Positions 1 to 7,700 of a stretch of 10,611 nucleotides of DNA are shown here, in pieces; position 1 is the first letter of the stretch; the number at the start of each line of letters is the position of its first letter. Made by a program: the position numbers and the translations under genes. The stretch spans positions 1-10,611 of the forward strand of contig CALPVM020000053.1 in assembly GCA_943327015.2 (NCBI GenBank). Reading direction: 5' to 3'. Source of the stretch: Akkermansia muciniphila (GTDB lineage: Bacteria; Pseudomonadota; Gammaproteobacteria; Burkholderiales; Burkholderiaceae_C). A model generated the notes under the pieces. It was not told the DNA's origin and made no database searches. It was given only the letters and a program-made list of their open reading frames with translations.

Positions 1-356
1 AGGTTGTCGCCACCGCTTTCTATAAACACAATGTCTGCATCAGGAAACTGTACCAGCATGCGGTCGATGGCCTCTAAGTTAATGGAAGCGTCTTCACGGA
101 TGGCGGTATGCGGGCAGCCGCCAGTCTCGACACCCATGATGCGCTCAGCCGGTAATGCACCACTAACAGTAAGCAAGCGTTGGTCTTCTTTGGTGTAGAT
201 GTCGTTGGTAATGGCCACCAGATCGTACTTGTCGCGCATGCCTTTGCACAGCATCTCTAAGAGCGTGGTTTTACCGGAACCTACCGGCCCGCCGATACCT
301 ACGCGCAAAGGGGGGAGTTTTTTGGTGCGATTGGCAATGTGGTGCAATGTGGACAT
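1..356 (-). CDS. ureG: Urease accessory GTPase UreG (C-terminal part cut by window edge)
   Basis: UreG is the SIMIBI-class GTPase that drives nickel delivery into apo-urease together with UreF, UreD/H and UreE in the cytoplasm. Reading the minus strand from the ATG at 356-354 gives 118 complete residues before the window ends; the family is usually about 200-215 residues long, so roughly the last 40% lies outside. Visible motifs are the P-loop GGPVGSGKTT at residues 22-31, the nickel-binding CPH at 81-83 within ETGGCPHTAIREDASIN, and the Walker-B-like ESGGDN at 113-118. It begins 13 bases after the ureF stop with no convincing Shine-Dalgarno, so translation probably continues from ureF by reinitiation. 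It is the last urease gene visible on this side; whether ureD or urea-transport genes follow cannot be seen. Confidence 0.97.
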   Translation of the reverse strand, partial: MSTLHHIANRTKKLPPLRVGIGGPVGSGKTTLLEMLCKGMRDKYDLVAITNDIYTKEDQRLLTVSGALPAERIMGVETGGCPHTAIREDASINLEAIDRMLVQFPDADIVFIESGGDN

Positions 357-369
357 AGGGTTTTGCTTT

Positions 370-1086
370 TTAAGATCGGAACAAACGGGAGTATTGAACT
401 TCATGCTGGGCGCTCAAAATAGCCAGCATGGGTGTAAAGGCTTGCAAGGTGTGCTGCGTCTGGCTAAGAGCATGGTTGATGGCAGCAGGAATTTCACGCG
501 CTACCGCCGACAACACCCGCTGCCCTGCGGTTTGACCCAGAGGCACCGATTTAATAGCCGCCTGCGCCATGTTCTCGGCCCAGCCAAAGGCATAGGCCAG
601 CAAACATTCACGCACCGGTGCCGAGGTTGCACTAGCTGCCAAGGCAAATGCCAATGGATAGCTGGGGTCGATGCTGGCTAGGTAGGCAATGTCTTGTGGC
701 GTAGCCGTGGTGTGGTTACGCAGCCACTCTAACAATGAGCGCCCCATTTGCTCGGTTTGGGCCCGTAACTCGCTACTTTCGCGGGTTTGCAGCACCCATT
801 GATTCAGTGCAGCAATGCGCGCCTCGTCACCCACACGCCATGCTGCTATGGCCTGTGCCACCACAGCCAAATCACTGCGCGCCAAACTCAAATGCAGTTG
901 GTCTATGAGCCACTGCGCGGCTTGGTCTGCATTCTCGATCCGCCCGGAATCGACTGCAGATTCCAAGCACTCTGAGTACGAAAAACCACCAATCGGCAAG
1001 GCAGGAGAGGCCAGCCACATCAGCTGCAGCAGGCTGGAATCTGGCAGAGGCTGGCTTGCGGCCTCTACACTAATGGGCGTGGCCAT
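370..1086 (-). CDS. ureF: Urease accessory protein UreF
   Basis: UreF is the all-helical scaffold of the UreD/H-UreF-UreG activation complex, acting as a checkpoint for UreG during nickel insertion. The predicted 238-residue protein has the family signature near its start (LASPALPIGGFSYSECLE, the UreF LASP.LP.G.FSYS.GLE pattern) and the conserved C-terminal ending SRLFRS. The frame is open to an ATG at 1194, but that 36-residue extension would be read from the bases encoding the ureE histidine tail and has a low-complexity Met/Thr/Gly make-up. I therefore choose the ATG at 1086, which gives a normal family length and a 17-base overlap with the ureE stop. An ATG at 1092 is equally possible. 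No strong ribosome-binding site is visible for either, in keeping with coupling to ureE. Confidence 0.95.
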   Translation of the reverse strand: MATPISVEAASQPLPDSSLLQLMWLASPALPIGGFSYSECLESAVDSGRIENADQAAQWLIDQLHLSLARSDLAVVAQAIAAWRVGDEARIAALNQWVLQTRESSELRAQTEQMGRSLLEWLRNHTTATPQDIAYLASIDPSYPLAFALAASATSAPVRECLLAYAFGWAENMAQAAIKSVPLGQTAGQRVLSAVAREIPAAINHALSQTQHTLQAFTPMLAILSAQHEVQYSRLFRS

Positions 1087-1618
1087 GTGCATCGTCGGGT
1101 CCATGGTTGTGGCTATGCCCATGATCGTGGTGATGGTGCCCATGGTGGTGCCCGCCACCGGTTCCACTGGCATAGGCACCGCTTTCGGGCTCAAAAGGCT
1201 CCTGCACGGCTGCTACCGTCAGGTGCATGGCACGCAGCATATCGGCCAACACATGGTCGGGCTCAATTTTTAAGTGGTCGGGTTGGAGCTCAATAGGTAC
1301 ATGTCGGTTGCCCAAATGGTAGGCAGCACGTATCAAATCAAACGTCGAGCCGTGGCTTGCACAAAAAGTAATTTTAAGCACCGATTGGGGTGCCGCAACA
1401 ACGCGGATGAGTGTGCCATCTTCGGCCACCAACACGTCACCACCGCGCACCACGGTGCCACGTGGTAAAAATATGCCCAATGTTCGGCCAGCGGAATCGG
1501 TAGCGTCAAAACGGCTTTTTTGGCGCACGTCCCAATCCAGCTCTACGGTGCTTGCACGTTGTAATAACACTTTAGCCAGGCCATGGCCTTGCGGCATGAT
1601 TTTGGAAACAAGTTGCAT
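1070..1618 (-). CDS. ureE: Urease nickel metallochaperone UreE
   Basis: UreE binds Ni2+ and hands it to UreG for urease activation. The 182-residue product has the N-terminal peptide-binding-like domain (about residues 1-75) followed by the metal-binding domain. The YHLGNRHVP motif at 100-108 places H106 at the conserved dimer-interface nickel ligand (His96 in Klebsiella UreE) and H101 at the companion histidine (His91). The last 26 residues (157-182) contain 14 histidines in a Gly/His/Asp-rich tail, as in classical nickel-storing UreE proteins. The ATG overlaps the ureC stop by one base (TGATG), so it is almost certainly translationally coupled. A second Met at residue 8 is less likely as the start. 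Confidence 0.97.
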   Translation of the reverse strand: MQLVSKIMPQGHGLAKVLLQRASTVELDWDVRQKSRFDATDSAGRTLGIFLPRGTVVRGGDVLVAEDGTLIRVVAAPQSVLKITFCASHGSTFDLIRAAYHLGNRHVPIELQPDHLKIEPDHVLADMLRAMHLTVAAVQEPFEPESGAYASGTGGGHHHGHHHHDHGHSHNHGPDDAHGHAH

Positions 1619-3360
1619 CAGAATAAAAAGTAACGTTGCGCCATGGGCAATTTGACCGCAGGCTCACAGGTGAGCAATTGGCCATCGGCGCGCACGGTGT
1701 AGGTTTGCGCGTCAATTTCCATTGTAGGCAAATACTGGTTATGCACCATGTGTTGCTTGCGTATGCCACGAATATTCTTGGCAGCACTCACGGTTTTGGC
1801 TAGCCCAAAACGGTCTTTGATGCCTGCGTTGAGCCCCGCTTGCGACACAAAGGTGAGTGAGCCTTTGGCAATTGCGCCACCAAATGCGCCAAACATGGGA
1901 CGGTAATGCACCGGCTGCGGCGTGGGGATAGATGCATTCGGGTCACCCATAGCTGCCATGGCAATCAAACCACCTTTTAAAATCAATGCGGGTTTGACAC
2001 CGAAAAAGGCGGGCTTCCAAACGACCAAGTCCGCCCACTTGCCCACCTCGATGCTGCCGACTTCGTGACTGATACCGTGTGCAATAGCGGGGTTAATGGT
2101 GTATTTAGCCACATAGCGTTTAGCACGAAAGTTGTCGTTACGGGCGCTATCTTCGGCTAACGTGCCGCGTTGTTGCTTCATTTTGTGCGCAGTTTGCCAA
2201 GTGCGCATAATGACCTCGCCCACCCGTCCCATGGCTTGGCTGTCGCTACTCATCATCGAAATGGCGCCCATGTCGTGCAAAATATCTTCGGCGGCAATGG
2301 TTTCTTTGCGGATACGGCTTTCGGCAAAGGCCAGGTCCTCGGCAATGGATGCGTCCAAGTGGTGGCACACCATCAGCATGTCCACGTGCTCGTCCAGCGT
2401 GTTAACGGTGTAGGGCATGGTGGGGTTGGTGGAGCTGGGCAAAAAGTTGGCCTCGCCCACCACGCGCAAAATATCGGGCGCATGGCCACCGCCCGCACCT
2501 TCGGTATGGAAGGCGCATAGTCCGCGGCCTTTGGTAGCGGCTATGGTGTTTTCCACAAAACCCGATTCGTTCAGCGTATCGGAATGGAGGGCCACCTGAA
2601 TATCGGTGGCATCTGCCACATCCAAACAATTGCTAATAGCGGCCGGGGTGCTACCCCAGTCTTCGTGCAGCTTGAGTCCAATGACACCCGCATCAATTTG
2701 CTCGTGCAGCGGCGCTGGCAAGGAGACATTGCCTTTACCAAAAAACCCGATATTCATAGGAAAGGCATCTGCCGCCTGCAGCATTCGCTCGATATTCCAA
2801 GCGCCGGGGGTACAGGTGGTGGCAAAGGTGCCGGTCGCGGGTCCGGTGCCACCGCCCATCATGGTGGTGATGCCACTGGCCAGCGCTTCTTCAATTTGCT
2901 GCGGGCAAATAAAGTGGATGTGGCAGTCAATGCCGCCGGCAGTCACGATGCTGCCCTCGCAACTGATGATCTCGGTGCCGGCACCAATGATGATGTCCAC
3001 GCCCGGCTGCGTGTCGGGGTTGCCGGCTTTGCCGATGGCAACAATCCTGCCATTTTTTAAACCGATATCGGCTTTCACAATGCCCCAGTGGTCAAGAATC
3101 AAGGCGTTGGTCATGACACAATCGACCGACCCGCCCGCTTGCGCGCCAGACCCTGATCCATCGCGGGTGCGTTGGCTTTGCGCCATACCGTCACGAATGG
3201 TCTTGCCGCCGCCAAACTTAACTTCTTCGCCATAGCCGCCAGCACGTAGCGTGTAATCTTGCTCTACTTCAATAATTATGTCGGTATCCGCCAGCCGAAC
3301 GCGGTCGCCCACAGTGGGGCCAAATATTTCAGCGTATGCACGCCGGTCTATGCTTGCCAT
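1618..3360 (-). CDS. ureC: Urease alpha subunit UreC (catalytic)
   Basis: UreC carries the dinuclear nickel site that hydrolyses urea to ammonia and carbamate in the cytosolic (UreABC)3 enzyme. The 580-residue protein shows the whole active site: H147 and H149 (CHIH), the carbamylated lysine K230 (GLKLHEDWG) with H232, H259 (ALHSDTLNESGF), H285 (FHTEGAGGGH), the flap residues C332 and H333 (MVCHHLD), and D373 (SSDSQAMGR). All are shifted by +13 from the Klebsiella aerogenes numbering. That shift fits about four extra residues near 37-40 (TLRAGG before YGEEVKFGGG) and about nine in a Gly/Ser/Ala-rich stretch at 63-78. The C-terminus ends with the typical PMAQRYFLF. The start overlaps the ureB stop by one base (TAATG) and has a strong Shine-Dalgarno. 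The enzyme should be fully active if nickel is inserted. Confidence 0.99.
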   Translation of the reverse strand: MASIDRRAYAEIFGPTVGDRVRLADTDIIIEVEQDYTLRAGGYGEEVKFGGGKTIRDGMAQSQRTRDGSGSGAQAGGSVDCVMTNALILDHWGIVKADIGLKNGRIVAIGKAGNPDTQPGVDIIIGAGTEIISCEGSIVTAGGIDCHIHFICPQQIEEALASGITTMMGGGTGPATGTFATTCTPGAWNIERMLQAADAFPMNIGFFGKGNVSLPAPLHEQIDAGVIGLKLHEDWGSTPAAISNCLDVADATDIQVALHSDTLNESGFVENTIAATKGRGLCAFHTEGAGGGHAPDILRVVGEANFLPSSTNPTMPYTVNTLDEHVDMLMVCHHLDASIAEDLAFAESRIRKETIAAEDILHDMGAISMMSSDSQAMGRVGEVIMRTWQTAHKMKQQRGTLAEDSARNDNFRAKRYVAKYTINPAIAHGISHEVGSIEVGKWADLVVWKPAFFGVKPALILKGGLIAMAAMGDPNASIPTPQPVHYRPMFGAFGGAIAKGSLTFVSQAGLNAGIKDRFGLAKTVSAAKNIRGIRKQHMVHNQYLPTMEIDAQTYTVRADGQLLTCEPAVKLPMAQRYFLF

Positions 3361-3689
3361 TACACACTCTCCTTGGCGGTTGTATCAAGCGCACCTTGGG
3401 TGAGGCCTTGAAATCCGTAAATCATTCGATCTCCCGCAAAATCGACCAGTTCAACGGTGCGCTGCTGCCCTGGCTCAAAACGCACTGCCGAGCCGGACGT
3501 AATGTTTAAGCGCATGCCGAATGCGGCTTGGCGATCAAAATTAAGCGCTTGGTTGGTTTCGGCAAAGTGGTAGTGCGAGCCGACCTGAATCGGGCGGTCA
3601 GAGGCATTTTTAACCACCACTACGGTATTGCGACGACCTACATTGAGCGGATGCTGTCCTGCGTCAATCAATAATTCTCCGGGTGTCAT
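3360..3689 (-). CDS. ureB: Urease beta subunit UreB
   Basis: UreB is the structural beta subunit that packs against UreC and UreA in the urease trimer of trimers; it has no catalytic residues. The 109-residue product begins MTPGELLID and contains the family hallmarks QVGSHYHFAETN (residues about 36-47), GMRLNI, GSAVRFEPG and the C-terminal ..GFQGL region. Its length is near the usual 100-106 residues of separate beta subunits, with a few extra residues at the C-terminus (TTAKESV). It lies 12 bases after ureJ with a GGAG ribosome-binding site 6 bases before the ATG, and it overlaps ureC by one base. Separate UreA and UreB genes are the usual bacterial arrangement. Confidence 0.98.
   Translation of the reverse strand: MTPGELLIDAGQHPLNVGRRNTVVVVKNASDRPIQVGSHYHFAETNQALNFDRQAAFGMRLNITSGSAVRFEPGQQRTVELVDFAGDRMIYGFQGLTQGALDTTAKESV
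3369..3374 (-). promoter_or_regulatory. Ribosome-binding site of ureC
   Basis: The minus strand carries AAGGAG eight bases before the ATG at 3360, inside the 3' end of ureB. It supports the ureC start that overlaps the ureB stop and shows that ureC can recruit ribosomes in its own right as well as by coupling. Confidence 0.85.
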
Positions 3690-3701
3690 AGGGTGCTCCG
3701 T

Positions 3702-4343
3702 TCAGGCAACTGCCAGCAACAACTGGGCACCAAAGCCAGCTAAACCCAAACCCAGCACGCGCGTTTTCCAAACGTTCTGATAACGCAAACTGCGCCCTGC
3801 CACCACGCCAACCAGATGCAGCACCAGGGTAGCCAACACCATGCCTGCCAGTGCGAATGATGAACTAGCCATTGCCGCTAATTCGGCACCATGCGCCAGC
3901 CCATGGAACAAAGCAAACGCCCCCACAAGACTCACTGCTACCGAAGCGGTGATGTGCGTGCGGCCAAGCACCAGCAAGCCCAATACCAACACCGAAGCTG
4001 CGATAACAGGCTCCACCATAGTCACACTCCAGCCAACCATGCCCAACACGGCGCCAAGCAGCAACATGGCGGCAAACGCCAGTGGCGCCAACATCACAGC
4101 GCTTGAGCGACGCGCCGTTAAAGCACTCCAAAAACCAACGGCAAGCATGGCCGCCAGATGGTCAAGGCCAGTGAGCGGGTGCATAAAACCGGCAAGCAAC
4201 CCATCTAAATGAGTGGCGTGTACATGGGTGTCTGCCAGCGCGCCCGGGTGTGCATAAGCGGCCCCCGCCAACACCACAGCACTCAAGCCTGCTACTATTT
4301 TTTTAGCATTCAATGACGCTTTGCTTTTTGATAAGTGCAACAT
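3702..4343 (-). CDS. ureJ: HupE/UreJ family membrane protein, probable nickel permease
   Basis: HupE/UreJ proteins are inner-membrane proteins found in hydrogenase and urease operons and are implicated in Ni2+ uptake. The 213-residue product has a cleavable-looking signal peptide: a basic N-terminus (KSKASLNAKK), a hydrophobic core, then AYA at about residue 31, so the mature protein may begin with histidine. The HX5DH motif, important for function in HupE, is present as H55, D61, H62 (HPLTGLDH). A second conserved block, FHGLAHGAE (146-154), contains two further histidines. About six membrane helices fill the rest. Its place between ureA and ureB is typical of beta- and alphaproteobacterial operons and makes nickel supply for UreC its most likely role. 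The substrate is inferred from family and context, not read from the sequence. Confidence 0.93.
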   Translation of the reverse strand: MLHLSKSKASLNAKKIVAGLSAVVLAGAAYAHPGALADTHVHATHLDGLLAGFMHPLTGLDHLAAMLAVGFWSALTARRSSAVMLAPLAFAAMLLLGAVLGMVGWSVTMVEPVIAASVLVLGLLVLGRTHITASVAVSLVGAFALFHGLAHGAELAAMASSSFALAGMVLATLVLHLVGVVAGRSLRYQNVWKTRVLGLGLAGFGAQLLLAVA

Positions 4344-4351
4344 ACTGTGAA

Positions 4352-4356
4352 CTCCT
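4352..4356 (-). promoter_or_regulatory. Ribosome-binding site of ureJ
   Basis: AGGAG on the minus strand lies eight bases before the ATG at 4343, in the 21-base gap after ureA. It supports this start, which also gives a complete signal peptide. Confidence 0.8.
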
Positions 4357-4364
4357 GAAAAAAA

Positions 4365-4667
4365 TTAAATAATGGGTTGGTGCACCGTAACCAGCTTGGT
4401 GCCATCCGGAAAAGTGGCTTCGACCTGAATATCGGGAATCATCTCGGCTATGCCGTCCATCACATCCGCGCGGGTCAGCACCGAGCGCCCTTCGCTCATC
4501 AGCTGGGCCACGGTTTTGCCATCGCGTGCGCCCTCCATCACAGCTGCGCTAATCAGTGCAATGGCTTCAGGGTAGTTCAACTTCAAGCCACGCGCTTTAC
4601 GGCGCTCGGCCAACAATGCAGCGGTAAATATGAGTAGCTTGTCTTTTTCGCGGGGGGTTAGTTCCAT
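4365..4667 (-). CDS. ureA: Urease gamma subunit UreA
   Basis: UreA is the small structural subunit of urease. The 100-residue product matches the family from end to end: MELTPREKDKLLIFTAALLAERR at the N-terminus, GLKLNYPEAIALIS (27-40), EGARDGKTVAQLM (45-57), and the C-terminal EATFPDGTKLVTVHQPI. The length is exactly typical. It is the first gene of the operon here. Only 84 bases separate its ATG from the start of the divergent sensor gene, leaving room for a promoter but not for ureD, which often precedes ureA in related operons. No good Shine-Dalgarno is visible upstream of the ATG. A sigma-54 type promoter lies about 48-63 bases upstream of the start. Confidence 0.98.
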   Translation of the reverse strand: MELTPREKDKLLIFTAALLAERRKARGLKLNYPEAIALISAAVMEGARDGKTVAQLMSEGRSVLTRADVMDGIAEMIPDIQVEATFPDGTKLVTVHQPII

Positions 4668-4714
4668 AGTCAGGCCATCGTGAAGAGGGTTTTACATGAG
4701 TTACCAAGCCATGT

Positions 4715-4730
4715 AGCAATTGCCGTGCCC
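4715..4730 (-). promoter_or_regulatory. Sigma-54 (-24/-12) promoter for the urease operon
   Basis: On the minus strand the sequence reads GGGCACGGCAATTGCT. Against the sigma-54 consensus TGGCACG-N4-TTGCA/T it differs only at the first base, and it has the required GG and GC dinucleotides exactly ten bases apart. It points towards ureA; the expected start of transcription is near 4704, giving a leader of about 37 bases. Sigma-54 promoters need an AAA+ activator such as NtrC, so the urease operon is probably induced under nitrogen limitation. I did not find a convincing palindromic NtrC site nearby. The promoter call is by motif match only. Confidence 0.72.
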
Positions 4731-4751
4731 TAAACGCTTCTGGCATGAAAG

Positions 4752-7700
4752 ATGCACCTTGCTAGCGTGGCTTCAGACACCCCAACCCCCTCCTCCCGGT
4801 CAGATTCGCCCCCGCAACGGGTGGTGAAGATTCGGCGCGACTATAACAATTGGGTTGCCAGCGAAACGATGGAAGACTACGCGCTGCGCTTTGCGCCGCA
4901 ACGGTTTCGCAAATGGTCTGAATGGCGTGTAGCCAACACCGCTTTTGGTGCAGCCTCTTTTTTGATTTTGGAAGCCGTGGGCGCCACACTTTTGGTGCAA
5001 TACGGCTTTTTTAACGCTTTTTGGGCTATTTTAGTAACAGGACTGGTTATTTTCCTAGCCGGTTTGCCCATCAGCATTTATGCCGCCCGTTATGGCGTAG
5101 ACATGGATTTACTCACCCGTGGCGCCGGGTTTGGCTACATTGGCTCCACACTTACCTCGCTCATTTACGCCAGTTTTACGTTTATCTTTTTTGCGTTAGA
5201 GGCAGCCGTTATGGCCTATGCGCTAGAGCTGGCACTTGATATACCCCCCACTTGGGGTTATCTGATTTGTGCAGTGGTCGTTATACCGCTGGTGACGCAC
5301 GGTGTTTCTACCATTAGCAAGCTCCAGCTATGGACGCAACCGATATGGCTCATCATGCTGGTGGTGCCATTTGTGTACGTTCTGGTGCGCAATCCTGGTG
5401 CATTGAGTGGCATTACGCACTATGCAGGTGAAAAAGGACAATCTAACGTTTTGGATGTGTACCTTTTTGGTTCTGCGCTCACGGTGGGCATTGCCCTGAT
5501 GACGCAAATGGGCGAGCAAGCCGATTACCTGCGCTTTATGCCGGCGCAAACCAACCACAATCGCAAGCGCTGGTGGGCAGCGGTGCTGGTAGGCGGGCCG
5601 GGTTGGGTGGTGTTGGGTGTACTCAAAATGCTGGGCGGTGCGTGTTTGGCCTATCTGGCCATTAGCCACAGCGTACCCACCGACCGGGCGGTAGACCCTA
5701 ACCAAATGTACTTGGCGGCGTATGAGTATGTATTTCCCTCTGTGCCTTGGGCGGTAGCAGCTACTGCGATTTTTGTAGTGGTGTCTCAGCTCAAAATCAA
5801 CGTCACCAACGCCTATGCCGGCTCACTGGCATGGAGCAATTTTTTCTCACGCCTGACCCACAGCCACCCCGGTCGCGTGGTGTGGGTGGTTTTTAACAGC
5901 GTCATCGCTTTTATGTTGATGGAGATGAACGTGTTTCAGGCATTGGGCGAGGTGCTGGGTTTGTTTTCTAACATTGCCATTGCTTGGATGATGGCTGTGG
6001 TGGCCGATTTGGTAATTAATAAGCCACTAGGCTTATCGCCCAAAGGCATTGAGTTTAAGCGTGCCCACTTGTACGACATCAACCCCGTGGGCGTGGGTGC
6101 GATGGCGCTGGCATCGATCTTATCAATTGCTGCGTACTTGGGCATTTTTGGAGCACTGGCACAGGCATTTTCGGCGCTGGTGGCACTGGTTACTGCCATG
6201 GTGGCTGCGCCTGCGATTGCATGGGCCACTAAAGGGCGCTACTACATTGCACGTTCATCACCCACTTGTAACTCTGCCGTGACAGAAGGAAGCTACAAAC
6301 CGCTGCAAGCCCGCCAGTGCGTGATTTGCGAACGCAGCTACGAAGCCCCCGACATGGCACACTGCCCGGCCTATCAAGGCCCGATTTGCTCTTTGTGTTG
6401 CACTTTAGATGCGCGTTGTGGAGACTTATGCAAACCCCACGCCAGCATTAGTGTGCAATGGTCTGCCGCCTTGCGCTGGCTACTACCCCAACGCATATGG
6501 CCGTATCTGGATACCGGGCTGGCGCACTTTATTTTGCTCATGCTCGTTATCATGCCCTTGCTGGCAACCGTATTTGGCGTTTTTTACCGCCAAGAGTTAG
6601 CGGCCTTGTCTGCAGCAACTCCAAACCCGGACATGGCACACGAGGCACTTCGATCCGGTTTTGTAAAGGTGTTTGCCGCGCTGTTTTTGGTAGCGGGTAC
6701 GGTAGCTTGGTGGCTGGTGTTGACCCATAAAAGCCGACAGGTTGCGCAAGAAGAATCGAACCGCCAAACCCACTTATTGCTGCAAGAAATTGAATCGCAC
6801 CGCCAGACCGACCACGCTTTGCAACAGGCCAAGCAACATGCAGATGCAGCCAAGTTGCTAGCAGAACAAGCCAACCAAGCCAAAAGCCGCTACATCAGCG
6901 CCATTAGCCACGAGTTGCGTACCCCCTTGAATAGTATTTTGGGCTATGCACAGTTGATGGGCGAAGACGCATCGATTCCACCGCACCGTAAGCAGGCGGT
7001 GAATGTCATTAAACGTGGCGGCGAACATTTGCTTTCTTTAATTGAAGGCACGCTAGACGTTGCACACATTGAATCGGGCAAGGTCACCCTGCAAGTGCGG
7101 CCCATGCAGTTTGCGCGCGGCATGGCTGAGATGGCAAGTATGTTTGAATTGCAAGCTGCAGAAAAGGGTCTCGCCTTTCATTTCGAAATGCAAGGTGCTA
7201 TATCCGAGTGGGTGCGCGCCGATGAAAAACGGGTGCGCCAGATATTTTTTAACCTGCTGGGCAATGCCATCAAATTTACTGCCAATGGCAGTGTGACCCT
7301 GCGCTTGCGCTATGCACGCGAGATGGCGCATTTGGAAGTTCACGACACCGGCCCCGGCATGACAGCAGAGGAGCTGTCGCGCATTTTTGAACCGTTTACT
7401 AGGGGGAGTAGCGCTAGCACGGGCACGACTGGGGCCGGCTTGGGGCTCACCATTGCAAAAATGCTGACCGACCTGATGGGCGGAGAACTGACCGCCAGCA
7501 GCACGGTAGGCCAAGGCTCGGTGTTTAAAGTGCGTTTATTTTTACCCGCATTGCATTTGCCTGCGCAGGACAAAGCGCAAACATCATTGACACAAGAATT
7601 CAAAAAACCCCATGGTTATGCGGGTGGCAGACGCCATATTCTGGTAGTGGACAACGAAGAAGCCGACCGCGAACTGCTGTTCAATCTGCTGCAACCCTTG

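Noticed and set aside
1087..1150. Repetitive cat/ggt-rich plus-strand tract that might look like a simple repeat
   Set aside because: It is the complement of the His codons of the UreE tail, so protein coding explains it.
815..1273. Plus-strand open frame opposite ureE/ureF
   Set aside because: Shadow of the accessory genes; composition reflects the complement of the His-rich tail.
2606..3235. Long plus-strand open frame opposite ureC
   Set aside because: Antisense shadow of a highly conserved gene; no recognisable protein features.
4691..4719. Sigma-70-like pair on the minus strand (TTGCTA, 17-base spacer, TGTAAA) before ureA
   Set aside because: Only 4 of 6 matches in each box; the overlapping sigma-54 motif is far stronger.
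4753..4758. TGCACC, an NtrC-type half-site
   Set aside because: No matching second half at the right spacing; a six-base match is expected by chance.
4745..4765. Six-codon open frame (ATG AAA GAT GCA CCT TGC TAG) overlapping the sensor start
   Set aside because: Too short and without a ribosome-binding site; likely chance, although a leader-peptide role cannot be excluded.
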